DNA of 64,000 nucleotides, taken from assembly GCF_000350165.1 (NCBI RefSeq), contig NZ_CAUI01000005.1, positions 186,001 to 250,000 of the forward strand, written 5' to 3'. The DNA comes from Halanaerobium saccharolyticum subsp. saccharolyticum DSM 6643. Lineage in GTDB: Bacteria > Bacillota > Halanaerobiia > Halanaerobiales > Halanaerobiaceae. The notes below the pieces were generated by a model, which was not told where the DNA came from, did no database searches, and saw nothing but the letters and a program-made list of their open reading frames with translations. Below are positions 51,373-61,726 of this stretch, piece by piece. The position numbers were made by a program, and so were the translations under genes. Positions within the stretch are counted from its first letter, which is position 1; the number at the start of each line of letters is the position of its first letter.

Positions 51373-54300
51373 AAGAGAAGATATCAAAAAAGTTATGGTT
51401 ATTGGCTCAGGGCCAATTATTATTGGTCAGGCAGCTGAATTTGATTATTCGGGCAGCCAGGCCTGTCGGGCTCTAAAAGAAGAAGGTTTAGAAGTAGTAT
51501 TAGTCAACAGTAATCCAGCTACAATAATGACAGATGAGAATATGGCTGATCGAGTGTATATTGAACCTCTAACTGTTGACAGTATAATAGAGATTTTAAA
51601 AAAGGAAAACCCAGATGGGTTAATCCCTACTTTAGGAGGGCAAATTGCTTTAAATTTGGCTATTGATTTAGCAGAAACAAATATTTTAGAAGAATTAAAT
51701 GTAGAACTTTTAGGAACTCCAATTGATACAATAGAGAAAGCGGAAGATAGAAATACTTTTAAAGAGTTAATGAATGAGATTGGAGAACCAATTTTAGATA
51801 GCAAAATTGCAGAGAATATTGATGAGGCAGCAGAAATTGCAGCTGAAATTGGTTACCCGGTAATTGTTCGTCCTGCTTATACAATGGGAGGAACCGGCGG
51901 TGGTGTTGCTGATAATTTAGAAGAACTAAAAGAAATTACTGCCCGTGGTTTTAAACACAGTCTGATTGGCCAGGTTCTAATAGAAAGAAGTATTAAAGGT
52001 TGGAAAGAAATAGAGTATGAGGTAATGCGTGATGCTAATGATAATTGTATAGTCGTCTGCAACATGGAAAACTTTGATCCGGTGGGAGTCCATACTGGAG
52101 ATAGTATTGTTGTAGCTCCCAGCCAGACTTTGACAGATAAAGAATACCAAATGTTTAGAAGTTCAGCCTTAAAAATAATTAGAGCTTTAGGAATAGAGGG
52201 AGGCTGCAATGTACAGTATGCTCTGGATCCTGAAAGTTTTCAGTATTACATTATAGAAGTAAATCCCCGGGTCAGCCGCTCCAGTGCTCTGGCTTCAAAG
52301 GCAACAGGGTATCCAATTGCTAAAGTTTCAGCTAGAATTGCCTTAGGTTACAGTCTGGATGAAATAGAAAATGCAATCACCGGTAAAACCACTGCCTGTT
52401 TTGAGCCAGCTTTAGATTATGTTGTTTTCAAAATTCCACGCTGGCCCTTTGACAAATTTCATTATGCTGATCGTGATCTTGGAACTCAGATGAAGGCTAC
52501 CGGAGAAGTAATGGCAATCGAAAGAAATTTAGAGGCTTCAATGCTTAAAGCTGTCCGCTCGTTGGAAATCGGACGTTACGGATTTTATTTAGAGGAATTT
52601 AGAAAGCTGAATGATCAAGAAATTGAAGCTGCTTTATTTGCGGCAGATGATAATAGATTATTTGTAATCGCAGAAGCACTGCGCCGGGACTGGACAGTTG
52701 AAAAAATCCATCAGATTACTGAGATTAGCACCTTCTTTTTGTACAAAATGAAAAATATAATTGATCTGGAAAACTCTTTAGCTGCAGAAAAAGATAAAAT
52801 TAATGAAAATCAGGAACTGCTGCTTAAGGCTAAAGAAAAAGGTTTTTCTGATTCGGAGATTGCTCTTTTAACTGAAAGAACTGAAGCAGAAATAAAAACT
52901 ATCAGAGATCAGATGCAGTTAAAACCAGTATTTAAAATGGTTGATACCTGTGCAGCAGAATTTGAAGCAGAAACTCCATATTATTATTCTTCTTATGAGA
53001 AAGTAAATGAAGCTGAGCCAACAGCAAAAAAGAAAGTAATGGTTATTGGTTCAGGCCCAATTAGAATTGGGCAGGGGATTGAATTTGACTACTGTAGTGT
53101 CCACTCTGCCTGGACCTTAAATGAAGAAGGATATGAGTCGATTATAGTTAATAATAATCCAGAAACTGTAAGTACTGATTTTGATACATCAGATAGGTTA
53201 TATTTTGAACCACTAACCAAAGAAGATATTATGCATATCATTGAAAATGAAAAACCTGAAGGTGTAATCTGCCAATTTGGAGGTCAAACAGCAGTTAATC
53301 TGGCTGAGCCGTTAGCAGAAGCAGGTGTTGAAATTCTCGGGACATCAGTTGATTCGATTGATCTAGCAGAAGATCGAGATCGATTTATAGGACTTTTAAA
53401 TGAACTTGATATTCCAGTACCGGCTGGAAAAGTTGCAGCTTCCCTTAAGGAAGCAGAAAAAATTGCTGCTGAGATTGGATATCCAGTATTAGTTAGGCCA
53501 TCTTATGTACTTGGAGGTCGGGCAATGGAAGTGGTATATAATGAGCAGGAATTAGAAGAGTATATGCACAATGCAGTTAAGGTTTCACCAGATAGACCGG
53601 TACTTGTTGATAAATATTTAACTGGAACTGAAATTGAAATTGATGCAATTTCTGATGGAGAAACAGTTATTGTTCCAGGAATTATGGAACATGTGGAAAG
53701 AGCGGGGGTTCATTCTGGAGACAGTATAGCAGTTTATCCTCCACATCGTCTAACAAAAAAGTTAAAAGAAAAAGCGGTTAAATATACTGAAAAAATTTCA
53801 CGCGCTTTAAATATTAAAGGTGTAGTAAATATTCAATATGTAGTTAGTGAGGGTAAAATCTATGTAATTGAGGTTAATCCTCGTTCTAGTCGGACAATTC
53901 CCTACCTCAGCAAAGTAACTGGAGTACCAATGGTTGATCTGGCTACAAAGGCTTTACTGGGCCGCAAATTGAAAGATTTAGGCTGGGAAAGCGGAATGGT
54001 TCCCGAAAAAAATCATGTAGCAGTTAAGGTGCCGGTCTTTTCCTTTTCAAAATTAACTCAAGTAGATACCAATTTGGGGCCGGAGATGAAATCAACTGGT
54101 GAAGTGCTGGGGCTTGCTGAAAGCTACGAAAAAGCACTTTATAAAGGCTTAATTGGAGCTGGACTTGAAATCCCGAGAGCTGGAACAATATTGGCTACGA
54201 TTGCTGATAAAGATAAAGAGGAAGCGATCGAGTATATTAAAGATTTTGCAGAACTTGGATTCAAAATTGCTGCAACTGAAGGTACAGCAGCTGCTTTAAA

Positions 54301-54580
54301 AAAGAAAGGTTTGGAAGTAGATATTGTCAAAAAATTAGGCGAAGGATCACCTGATTCAATAGAGATGATTTCTGATGATCAGATTGATTTAGTAATCAAT
54401 ACTTTAACTAGGGGAAAGGTACCTGAAAGAGATGGTTTTAGAATTCGAAGATCTGCTGTAGAGATGGGAATCCCATGTTTAACTTCACTTGATACAACTC
54501 ATGCAATGCTCAAAGTTTTAGAAGAAATCGAACATGGAGAAAAAATAGAGTATAAAGCCTTACAAGATTATCAAAAATAA
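51365..54580 (+). CDS. carB: Carbamoyl-phosphate synthase large subunit
   Basis: The 1071-residue enzyme has two ATP-grasp halves starting [20 protein letters not shown] and [20 protein letters not shown]. Each half has [16 protein letters not shown] or [16 protein letters not shown] and then [20 protein letters not shown] or [20 protein letters not shown]. The C-terminal allosteric MGS-like domain is present ([18 protein letters not shown]). It makes carbamoyl phosphate from bicarbonate, ammonia and two ATP for pyrimidine and possibly arginine synthesis. It overlaps carA by 8 bases and ends before a strong terminator. Confidence 0.97.
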   Translation: MPKREDIKKVMVIGSGPIIIGQAAEFDYSGSQACRALKEEGLEVVLVNSNPATIMTDENMADRVYIEPLTVDSIIEILKKENPDGLIPTLGGQIALNLAIDLAETNILEELNVELLGTPIDTIEKAEDRNTFKELMNEIGEPILDSKIAENIDEAAEIAAEIGYPVIVRPAYTMGGTGGGVADNLEELKEITARGFKHSLIGQVLIERSIKGWKEIEYEVMRDANDNCIVVCNMENFDPVGVHTGDSIVVAPSQTLTDKEYQMFRSSALKIIRALGIEGGCNVQYALDPESFQYYIIEVNPRVSRSSALASKATGYPIAKVSARIALGYSLDEIENAITGKTTACFEPALDYVVFKIPRWPFDKFHYADRDLGTQMKATGEVMAIERNLEASMLKAVRSLEIGRYGFYLEEFRKLNDQEIEAALFAADDNRLFVIAEALRRDWTVEKIHQITEISTFFLYKMKNIIDLENSLAAEKDKINENQELLLKAKEKGFSDSEIALLTERTEAEIKTIRDQMQLKPVFKMVDTCAAEFEAETPYYYSSYEKVNEAEPTAKKKVMVIGSGPIRIGQGIEFDYCSVHSAWTLNEEGYESIIVNNNPETVSTDFDTSDRLYFEPLTKEDIMHIIENEKPEGVICQFGGQTAVNLAEPLAEAGVEILGTSVDSIDLAEDRDRFIGLLNELDIPVPAGKVAASLKEAEKIAAEIGYPVLVRPSYVLGGRAMEVVYNEQELEEYMHNAVKVSPDRPVLVDKYLTGTEIEIDAISDGETVIVPGIMEHVERAGVHSGDSIAVYPPHRLTKKLKEKAVKYTEKISRALNIKGVVNIQYVVSEGKIYVIEVNPRSSRTIPYLSKVTGVPMVDLATKALLGRKLKDLGWESGMVPEKNHVAVKVPVFSFSKLTQVDTNLGPEMKSTGEVLGLAESYEKALYKGLIGAGLEIPRAGTILATIADKDKEEAIEYIKDFAELGFKIAATEGTAAALKKKGLEVDIVKKLGEGSPDSIEMISDDQIDLVINTLTRGKVPERDGFRIRRSAVEMGIPCLTSLDTTHAMLKVLEEIEHGEKIEYKALQDYQK

Positions 54581-54592
54581 GAATCTTTTATG

Positions 54593-54632
54593 AAGACCAC
54601 TGTTAATGTAACAATTAATGGTGGTCTTTTTA
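54593..54632 (+). terminator. Rho-independent terminator after carB
   Basis: A 15-pair stem (54593-54607 with 54614-54628, two G-U pairs) with loop GTAACA is followed by TTTTTATTTT. Confidence 0.9.
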
Positions 54633-54779
54633 TTTTAAATAAAATAAAGGATAAATTAATTTTTTGAAGAAATTAATAACAAATAACTATTGAATAAAGA
54701 ACTAAAATTTAAAAATATTGTAAATAATAAAGAAGTTATTTTTAGCAATAAATAAATATATAAATTGGAGGGAAAACAA

Positions 54780-57029
54780 ATGATGAAGGGAAAATTTTTT
54801 ACAGTTACTTTAACTATCTTTTTGATTACTCTTGTAATTTTAGGTGGATTATATACAGAGGCCGATGCTCAAGTTTATGAAGATTATATTGATCAAAGAA
54901 ATGAACTTCAAAATTACAAAGCATTAGTTTATCAAATAAATAATGCTCAAAAGAATATAGTTCTGCATTTTTTAAATGGGGAAAGATCTACATTTAATTT
55001 TAATGAAGATCTAATTATCTTTGAGGATAAAGAGGAGATTGATCTAGCTGAACTAAATGTAGGGGATGCTCTTATTGCAAGTATTGATCCTGATCAAAAA
55101 ATCAAATTTTTAGAAAAAATAGATTATAGCTTAGAAAACATAAAAGATCTTTCAGATTTAGGTTATGGAAACGATATAACTATTTATGGAACAAATATTA
55201 ATCAGGATATATTTTTTCCATTTAGTGAAAATATGGATAAAGAACAGATGCAATTTGATTTGAATCTTGAATATTCAAGGTTCATTGAACCTGATTCAAA
55301 AATTGTTATAAAATTGGAAGACGAAGAAATATATCTTAACACTATATCGGAGTTAAATAAAGATATGGTTTCAGAGGGGATATATAGCTCAAAAATATCA
55401 CTTAATTTAAGTCGTTATATTAATAATGGTGACTTAAATGATAAGGTTATAAAGATATCTATTTTGGCAGATCTAAAGACCAGATTAAATAGATGTGAAG
55501 AAGTAAATTCTGATGTATTCTTTTTTAGAATTAAAAATAATTCTAAGCTAAGAAGTCGAAATAAAGCTTTTTTCAATTATAATATAGCTGACTTTTTAAA
55601 CTATAAATTTAATAAGGTGAATATACACCTGCCGGAAGAATTAAGTTCTGAAATTGCTGAATCATATCTCAAACTAAATCTTTTTCTGGATAGAAATTTT
55701 GCAAAACTAGAGAAAAATTTATTTTTTGACAGTGATTATAAGGCTGATGAGATTATAAGCAGAGATTTTAAGACAGCAAATATATTTATTAAAGAAGGTA
55801 ATCAAATAGAACTCGATAAAAATTTCAATTTAAGTTTAGGTAGTCAAGCTGCAGATAGTTTTATCAGTAGGGTGAGAACTCTATACCTAAATGACGAAAT
55901 GAAAGTTATTGATTTTAATGAAGATGAAAAAAAGCTAAGGCAGCTATCTTTATCTGAATTAGGTTATAATTCTCTTGTTTTTAATGGGATTGGGGAAATT
56001 GAAAGAAATATTTCATTTAGCTCTGCAGATCTGGGATCTAATCCTGAGGAACTTGAATTCTATATAAATAGTGAATACACAGCGCCTATAAATAACCAGA
56101 GTACTGATAAAGATAACAGTTATTTAAAAATATATTTTAATGGTCAGCTGATTAGAGCACATCAACTTGATTACAGTGGTCGTATAGATAATCTTCATTT
56201 AGATTTACCACTTTATCTTTTTGAGCAGGAAAATAATCTAAAATTAGTTTATTCATATTATCCATTAGGCAGGGACTGTGCAGCTGATGGACAGGATTTT
56301 GAAGCGGTAATATCTCCAAATAGTTATTTGAATATCAAAGGAGAAAAAGTTGATGATGTAATTACCTTTAATAATCTTCTTAATAATTTTTATGGAAATG
56401 GGAGAATAATGCTCGATGTTGATAACAAAGAATTAAGTTTAAAATATGCAGCTAAAGTCATTTCCTCTTACAGGAAATTGGATTCGCGGTCTCTTAATTT
56501 AAATGTTGATTTTGTAAATAATGATTATGAATTTAAAATAGGGGATTCTTTCCGCTGGGCAATTGCTGTATTACCTGCTTATCAAGATTACAGTATCCAA
56601 AATTTAGTCAAAATCAATGAGGGAGAAGTTAATCTTCAACAGGATTCTAACGAATTTGTTTTTGAAGGAAAATCTCCAAATAAATCAGCAGCCTGGCAGC
56701 TCGATAAAATAGATGCTAAGCCATTTTCTCTGATTACTACTTCTGATCTTAGTCAAGAATCCTTAGTTGCACTTGAACTTTTGAGTGAAAAGATTAGTAA
56801 TGTTGATTATTATAGAAATTTAAATGGAACATTACTCCTTTCTAGTGGAGGTCGTTTAACAGATTTTGCAGCTGATGATTATGAAACAATTAAAGCAGAT
56901 CAAAGAAATTTTTTAGTTAATATTTATAAGAACTATAAAGTTCAGCTATTTATTTCATTTATCATATTAATTATCATTTTGGCTTATCTTGCCTATCTTA
57001 AGCTTGCTCAAAAACCGGAGGAAAAATAA
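54780..57029 (+). CDS. BcsB-like exopolysaccharide synthesis protein
   Basis: ATG 54780 is chosen; an in-frame TTG at 54765 lies inside the GGAGGG site. The 749-residue protein has an N-terminal hydrophobic segment (FTVTLTIFLITLVILGGLYT) and a C-terminal one (LFISFIILIIILAYLAYLKL), with an extracytoplasmic middle. It resembles BcsB (cellulose synthase regulatory subunit) by repeated beta/jelly-roll features: LGYGNDITIYGTNINQDIFF, FDLNLEYSRF, SSADLGSNPEELEFYINSEY and SYLKIYFNGQL. BcsB guides the growing glucan through the periplasm or cell envelope and anchors BcsA. It overlaps the glycosyltransferase gene as TAATG. The polymer type is unknown; this is a distant relative. Confidence 0.7.
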   Translation: MMKGKFFTVTLTIFLITLVILGGLYTEADAQVYEDYIDQRNELQNYKALVYQINNAQKNIVLHFLNGERSTFNFNEDLIIFEDKEEIDLAELNVGDALIASIDPDQKIKFLEKIDYSLENIKDLSDLGYGNDITIYGTNINQDIFFPFSENMDKEQMQFDLNLEYSRFIEPDSKIVIKLEDEEIYLNTISELNKDMVSEGIYSSKISLNLSRYINNGDLNDKVIKISILADLKTRLNRCEEVNSDVFFFRIKNNSKLRSRNKAFFNYNIADFLNYKFNKVNIHLPEELSSEIAESYLKLNLFLDRNFAKLEKNLFFDSDYKADEIISRDFKTANIFIKEGNQIELDKNFNLSLGSQAADSFISRVRTLYLNDEMKVIDFNEDEKKLRQLSLSELGYNSLVFNGIGEIERNISFSSADLGSNPEELEFYINSEYTAPINNQSTDKDNSYLKIYFNGQLIRAHQLDYSGRIDNLHLDLPLYLFEQENNLKLVYSYYPLGRDCAADGQDFEAVISPNSYLNIKGEKVDDVITFNNLLNNFYGNGRIMLDVDNKELSLKYAAKVISSYRKLDSRSLNLNVDFVNNDYEFKIGDSFRWAIAVLPAYQDYSIQNLVKINEGEVNLQQDSNEFVFEGKSPNKSAAWQLDKIDAKPFSLITTSDLSQESLVALELLSEKISNVDYYRNLNGTLLLSSGGRLTDFAADDYETIKADQRNFLVNIYKNYKVQLFISFIILIIILAYLAYLKLAQKPEEK

Positions 57030-58897
57030 TGGAAGAAAATAAAGAAAAACGTTTGGGAGAGGTGCTCTTAGATGAAGGATTGATAACTGAGCAAGAGCTT
57101 CAAAAAGCTCTTGCTATTCAAACAGATTCCGGTGGTAAACTCGGAGAAATATTAATTTCCGAAGAATTTATAAGAGCCATAGACTTTTATAGAGTTTTAT
57201 CAGAAAAACTAGAAATGGAATTTGTTTCCGATAACTTTGAATTTTATAAAGAGATGATAGATGAAAAACTTGTTCGACTTTTTGAAAAAGAGACCCTTAT
57301 GCAGAACTTATTTTTTCCGCTTGCTGTTGATAATAATAACTTAATTGTAATAGTGCTAAGACAGGATGATGAGAAAGTTGATCAGTTAATTGAAGAAAAG
57401 ACTGGTTTTGTTGATTTTAAAAAAATAATTGCGACTAAAAGAGATATTCAAAATTTGGTGGAAAAAACATTTAAAAAAGAGATGATTCGTGAGTCAATTT
57501 CAGAAATGTACAGCAGACATCCAGAAGAATCTGCAGCTAGAGTTTTTACCATTCCTCAAATTGTGTTTTTTGCACTGCTTTCCATTTTAAGTATTTTTGG
57601 AGCTATATATTATCCTTATCAGACAGCAGTGTCTTTTTTCTATATAATAAATTTTTTATTTCTTGCTTCAATTTTGTTTAAGTTTTTGCTAAGCATAGTT
57701 GGTTCCTACTATGAAAAACATGAGTTTATTTCTCAGGCGGAAATTTCTGATATTGATGAAAAAGACCTCCCGATTTATAGTGTGCTGGTGCCAGTTTATA
57801 AAGAACCAGAAGTTATAAAAAAACTGATTAATAACCTAAAAGATTTGGATTATCCCAAAAGCAAACTAGAAGTACTTTTTCTATTTGAAGAAAATGATCT
57901 AGAAACAATTAATAAGGCTAAAAGTGTTCAGACACCTGATAACTGGAGTTTTATATATATTCCTGATTCTCAGCCTAAAACTAAGCCAAAAGCACTTAAT
58001 TACGGAGTTAAAGAAGCAAGAGGAAAATATGTTACAATTTATGATGCAGAAGATAAGCCAGAATCTGATCAGTTAAAAAAAGCTGCTGCTGCATTTAATA
58101 AGTCAGATGAAAATATTATCTGTTTTCAGTCAGCGCTTAACTATTTTAATAGAAATGAAAATTTATTGACAAAGTTATTCACTCTTGAATATTCTTATTG
58201 GTTTGATTATATGCTGCCTGGATTAAATGCTCTAAAACTGCCCATTCCGTTAGGAGGCACTTCAAACCATTTTAGGATCGATAAGCTCCGTGAGCTTGGC
58301 AATTGGGATCCTTTTAATGTAACAGAAGATGCTGATTTGGGGATTAGGGCAAATGCGAGAGGATATAGAGTCGGTATCCTGAATTCTACAACTTATGAAG
58401 AAGCAAATAAAGAATTGGGTAATTGGATTAATCAGAGATCGCGCTGGTTAAAAGGTTATCTAATGACTTTTTTGGTGCATAACAGGCATCCAATTAAATT
58501 TATAAAAAAAGTTGGTTTTAAAGGCTGGCTGACTCTGCAGTTGTTTATTGGAGGAAGTGTAATAACTCAACTTGCTGCTCCATTTTTTTGGGTTTTATTT
58601 ATAGGCTGGCTTCTTGATTATTTTAGTTTTTTAACACTTTTTTATGACTCCTTTTTAATAAAAATGTCTTTAGTTAATTTGCTTTTTGGTAATTTTTTAA
58701 TTATTTATCTGGCATCTATTGCAGTTTTTAAAAGAAATTATCATGAGCTTATTTTATATGTAATTTTAAATCCATTTTATTATTTTATGCAGTCTGTAGC
58801 TGCCTGGAAAGCTTTTTTTCAACTTTTTTCTAATCCGTTTTATTGGGAAAAGACTCAGCATGGATTGACTTCAAGAGAGGTGTCAGAAGATGATTAG
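57029..58897 (+). CDS. Processive glycosyltransferase (GT2) fused to an N-terminal MshEN-type c-di-GMP-binding domain
   Basis: The 622-residue protein begins with two MshEN-type repeats (RLGEVLLDEGLITEQELQKA at about 7-26; KLGEILISEEFIRAIDFYRV at about 35-54). Two membrane segments follow near 178-230. The GT2 domain has SVLVPVYKEPEVI, KPKALNYG, YDAEDKPESD (DxD), TEDADLGIRA and the QRSRWLKG motif typical of processive synthases. C-terminal membrane helices follow. Such an MshEN fusion would let cyclic di-GMP switch polymer synthesis on. The BcsB-like gene upstream and membrane protein gene downstream overlap it, so the three form an exopolysaccharide module. Polymer unknown. Confidence 0.82.
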   Translation: MEENKEKRLGEVLLDEGLITEQELQKALAIQTDSGGKLGEILISEEFIRAIDFYRVLSEKLEMEFVSDNFEFYKEMIDEKLVRLFEKETLMQNLFFPLAVDNNNLIVIVLRQDDEKVDQLIEEKTGFVDFKKIIATKRDIQNLVEKTFKKEMIRESISEMYSRHPEESAARVFTIPQIVFFALLSILSIFGAIYYPYQTAVSFFYIINFLFLASILFKFLLSIVGSYYEKHEFISQAEISDIDEKDLPIYSVLVPVYKEPEVIKKLINNLKDLDYPKSKLEVLFLFEENDLETINKAKSVQTPDNWSFIYIPDSQPKTKPKALNYGVKEARGKYVTIYDAEDKPESDQLKKAAAAFNKSDENIICFQSALNYFNRNENLLTKLFTLEYSYWFDYMLPGLNALKLPIPLGGTSNHFRIDKLRELGNWDPFNVTEDADLGIRANARGYRVGILNSTTYEEANKELGNWINQRSRWLKGYLMTFLVHNRHPIKFIKKVGFKGWLTLQLFIGGSVITQLAAPFFWVLFIGWLLDYFSFLTLFYDSFLIKMSLVNLLFGNFLIIYLASIAVFKRNYHELILYVILNPFYYFMQSVAAWKAFFQLFSNPFYWEKTQHGLTSREVSEDD

Positions 58898-59588
58898 CTT
58901 ATTTTTGTTTCCACTTAGCAGCTATTATCTGGCAAAATATTTAAAAGATAGGGAAGTTAGCTATCTTTTTATTGGAAGTTTAATTACGGCCTTATTTTAT
59001 ATTCTTGAACCTGTAATGATTTTTTTGCTGCCTTTTTATGCTTCTGTATTCTATTTTTCTTGTAATGAATATTGTTCTAAAAAAAGATTATCACAGTTAT
59101 TTGTATTTGTTTTCCCAACGGCAGCCGCCGCATTTTCTCTAAGCTATATCAGCTGGATTTACGGAAGGGGCTTTAGATTTATATATTTAAAAGATAATCT
59201 TTTTGGAACAGCAGTTGAGTACAGCGGCGTTGATCTTGTTTTTTCGTTTTTAACAGACTTCTCAGTTGATATTTTATTTTATTTGCTTATATATATATTT
59301 ATGCTGGTTTGGATAATTTACAAAAAGGGGTTTTCTAAACCTTTTATTTATATTTATTTGATGCCTATCTTTTTGTATGAAGTAAAACACATGCTTGAAA
59401 ATTATAATCCTGGGCCAATTTTTTTCAGCCTTTACGTATTTTTTGGTTTGTTTTATTTTTGGCTTTTCAAAACTGAAATAAATAAACTTACTAATTTTGT
59501 TTTTTATCTTCTTTTATTTTTCAATTCTTCTTATTTGATTTATAATATTTACCCATCTTTATTTTTTATAATTGAATATATCAGTTAG
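58890..59588 (+). CDS. Multi-pass membrane protein of the exopolysaccharide module
   Basis: I do not recognise this 232-residue protein. It has about seven hydrophobic segments (for example VSYLFIGSLITALFYILEPV, SQLFVFVFPTAAAAFSLSYI, SVDILFYLLIYIFMLVWIIY and PGPIFFSLYVFFGLFYFWLF) and little soluble sequence. The start ATG 58890 overlaps the glycosyltransferase gene end by 8 bases, so its role is probably tied to polymer export or to a membrane partner of the synthase. No catalytic motif is visible. Confidence 0.6.
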   Translation: MISLFLFPLSSYYLAKYLKDREVSYLFIGSLITALFYILEPVMIFLLPFYASVFYFSCNEYCSKKRLSQLFVFVFPTAAAAFSLSYISWIYGRGFRFIYLKDNLFGTAVEYSGVDLVFSFLTDFSVDILFYLLIYIFMLVWIIYKKGFSKPFIYIYLMPIFLYEVKHMLENYNPGPIFFSLYVFFGLFYFWLFKTEINKLTNFVFYLLLFFNSSYLIYNIYPSLFFIIEYIS

Positions 59589-59636
59589 TTTTGTATTTAA
59601 GCACAACATAAATATTAATTCCAGGTGGTGATTTAA

Positions 59637-60743
59637 ATTAAAATAGCACTTATAATGGCAGGTGGTAGTGGGTCCCGTTTTTGGCCTTTGAGCCGAAAAG
59701 ACAAACCAAAACAATTTTTGAAAATTAATAGTGATAAAAAAACTCTTTTAGAACAAACAGTAGAACGAATTAATACTATAATACCTAAAGAACAAATATT
59801 TATTGCAACAAATAAGTCTTATGAAAAAGCAGTCAAAGAAAAGATCTGTTGTTTACCAGAGAAAAATATAATATTAGAAGAAGTTAGTAAAAATACTGCT
59901 CCTGCGATTACAATGGCATTTTTAAAGATTAAAAATATTTATCCTGACTCAACAATCTTTATTTTACCTTCAGATCATTTAATAAAAAAAGAAGATAATT
60001 TTACAAATCTTTTACTAAAAGGTGCAGAAATTGTAGAGGAAAAAAATATTATATTGACTATTGGCATTAAACCAGAACACCCAGAAACTGGCTATGGATA
60101 TATCAAATCAGAAAAAAAAGGATTGTTATCTAATAATCATCAATATTATCAAGTTAAAGAATTTAAAGAAAAGCCAGATTTTAAAACTGCAGAGAAATAT
60201 TTAGAAGCAGGTAATTATTACTGGAATAGTGGTATTTATATAGTTGATTCTCAAAAACTATTAAATGAAATCGAAAAAAGAGAACCTTCATTATATAATG
60301 ACTGCAAAAAAATTATGGAGATAAGTGATTATAAAAATTTGTCCGAGATTAAAGATCAAAATATAAAAATGAAAATAGAAAAGATCTATAATAATTTAGA
60401 AAAAATTTCAATAGAATATTCAGTAATTGAGAAATTAAAAGAAATATATATGTTAAAAGCTGATTTTATCTGGGATGATTTAGGAAGTTGGACTTCTTTG
60501 GAAAGAGTAAAAGAAAAAAATGAAAATAATAATATTATTGTGGGTGAACATCTGGGGATAGACACGAATGATTCAATAATTTATAGCTGCAGCTGTAATA
60601 AAATTGTAACTACGGTTGGTGTTAAAAATTTGATAATCGTTAATACTGAAGATGCAGTTTTAATATGTGATAAAGAAAAGGCTCAAGATATTAAAGAACT
60701 TAGAAAATTAATAGAAAATGAAAAATTAGACAAATATCTTTAA
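59637..60743 (+). CDS. Mannose-1-phosphate guanylyltransferase, probable ATT start
   Basis: The protein contains the nucleotidyltransferase loop MAGGSGSRFWPLSRKDKPKQ, then TNKSYEKAVKE, EEVSKNTAPAITMAFL, FILPSDHLI, TIGIKPEHPETGYGYIK, FKEKPDFKTAEKYL and NYYWNSGIYIV, all typical of GDP-mannose pyrophosphorylase. A stop codon at 59634 leaves ATT 59637, two ATA codons or ATG 59655 as possible starts. ATT 59637 lies 8 bases after AGGTGG and would restore the usual first strand IKIALIMAGGSG; ATG 59655 is 26 bases from that site. I therefore place the start at ATT. The product makes GDP-mannose, a likely sugar donor for the polysaccharide module upstream. Confidence 0.85.
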   Translation: MKIALIMAGGSGSRFWPLSRKDKPKQFLKINSDKKTLLEQTVERINTIIPKEQIFIATNKSYEKAVKEKICCLPEKNIILEEVSKNTAPAITMAFLKIKNIYPDSTIFILPSDHLIKKEDNFTNLLLKGAEIVEEKNIILTIGIKPEHPETGYGYIKSEKKGLLSNNHQYYQVKEFKEKPDFKTAEKYLEAGNYYWNSGIYIVDSQKLLNEIEKREPSLYNDCKKIMEISDYKNLSEIKDQNIKMKIEKIYNNLEKISIEYSVIEKLKEIYMLKADFIWDDLGSWTSLERVKEKNENNNIIVGEHLGIDTNDSIIYSCSCNKIVTTVGVKNLIIVNTEDAVLICDKEKAQDIKELRKLIENEKLDKYL

Positions 60744-60750
60744 AATAACC

Positions 60751-60779
60751 TTGACTTCAATTATTAGTTCTGATAAAAT
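60751..60779 (+). promoter_or_regulatory. Promoter of the pyrR operon
   Basis: TTGACT at 60751-60756 and TAAAAT at 60774-60779 are 17 bases apart, with an extended TGA before the -10. The PyrR element starts 32 bases later. Confidence 0.75.
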
Positions 60780-60810
60780 TTAATCAAATAAGATAATTGT
60801 TCTTTAAATT

Positions 60811-61477
<667 letters not shown>

Positions 61478-61511
61478 GATGAAAATAATTTAATAGTGTC
61501 TCCTTTAAATT

Positions 61512-61627
61512 GGTCCAGAGAGGCCGGTAAGGAATTAACTCAGCAGAATTTCATCACTTTCAAAGTGAATGGAAAATGCTTAAAGAATTTAACTCCTTAT
61601 CAGTCAAGCTGGTAGGGAGTTTTTTTA
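61512..61627 (+). promoter_or_regulatory. PyrR-dependent attenuator before uraA
   Basis: GGTCCAGAGAGGCC at 61512-61525 fits the PyrR loop consensus. The terminator stem 61592-61603 pairs with 61609-61620 (two G-U) around TCAAG, followed by seven T at 61621-61627. The middle of the leader (61526-61591) contains a small hairpin CACTTTCAAAGTG and can form alternative pairings. A third element after pyrR adds a second control point within the operon. Confidence 0.85.
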
Positions 61628-61726
61628 ATGTCTATTTTTTAATTTTTAATTTAATTTTTAATCAGTTTTTAAGAGGGAATCTGACAAAAGTTTTTCAATA
61701 ACTTTATAACACCCAGGAGGTATAAA

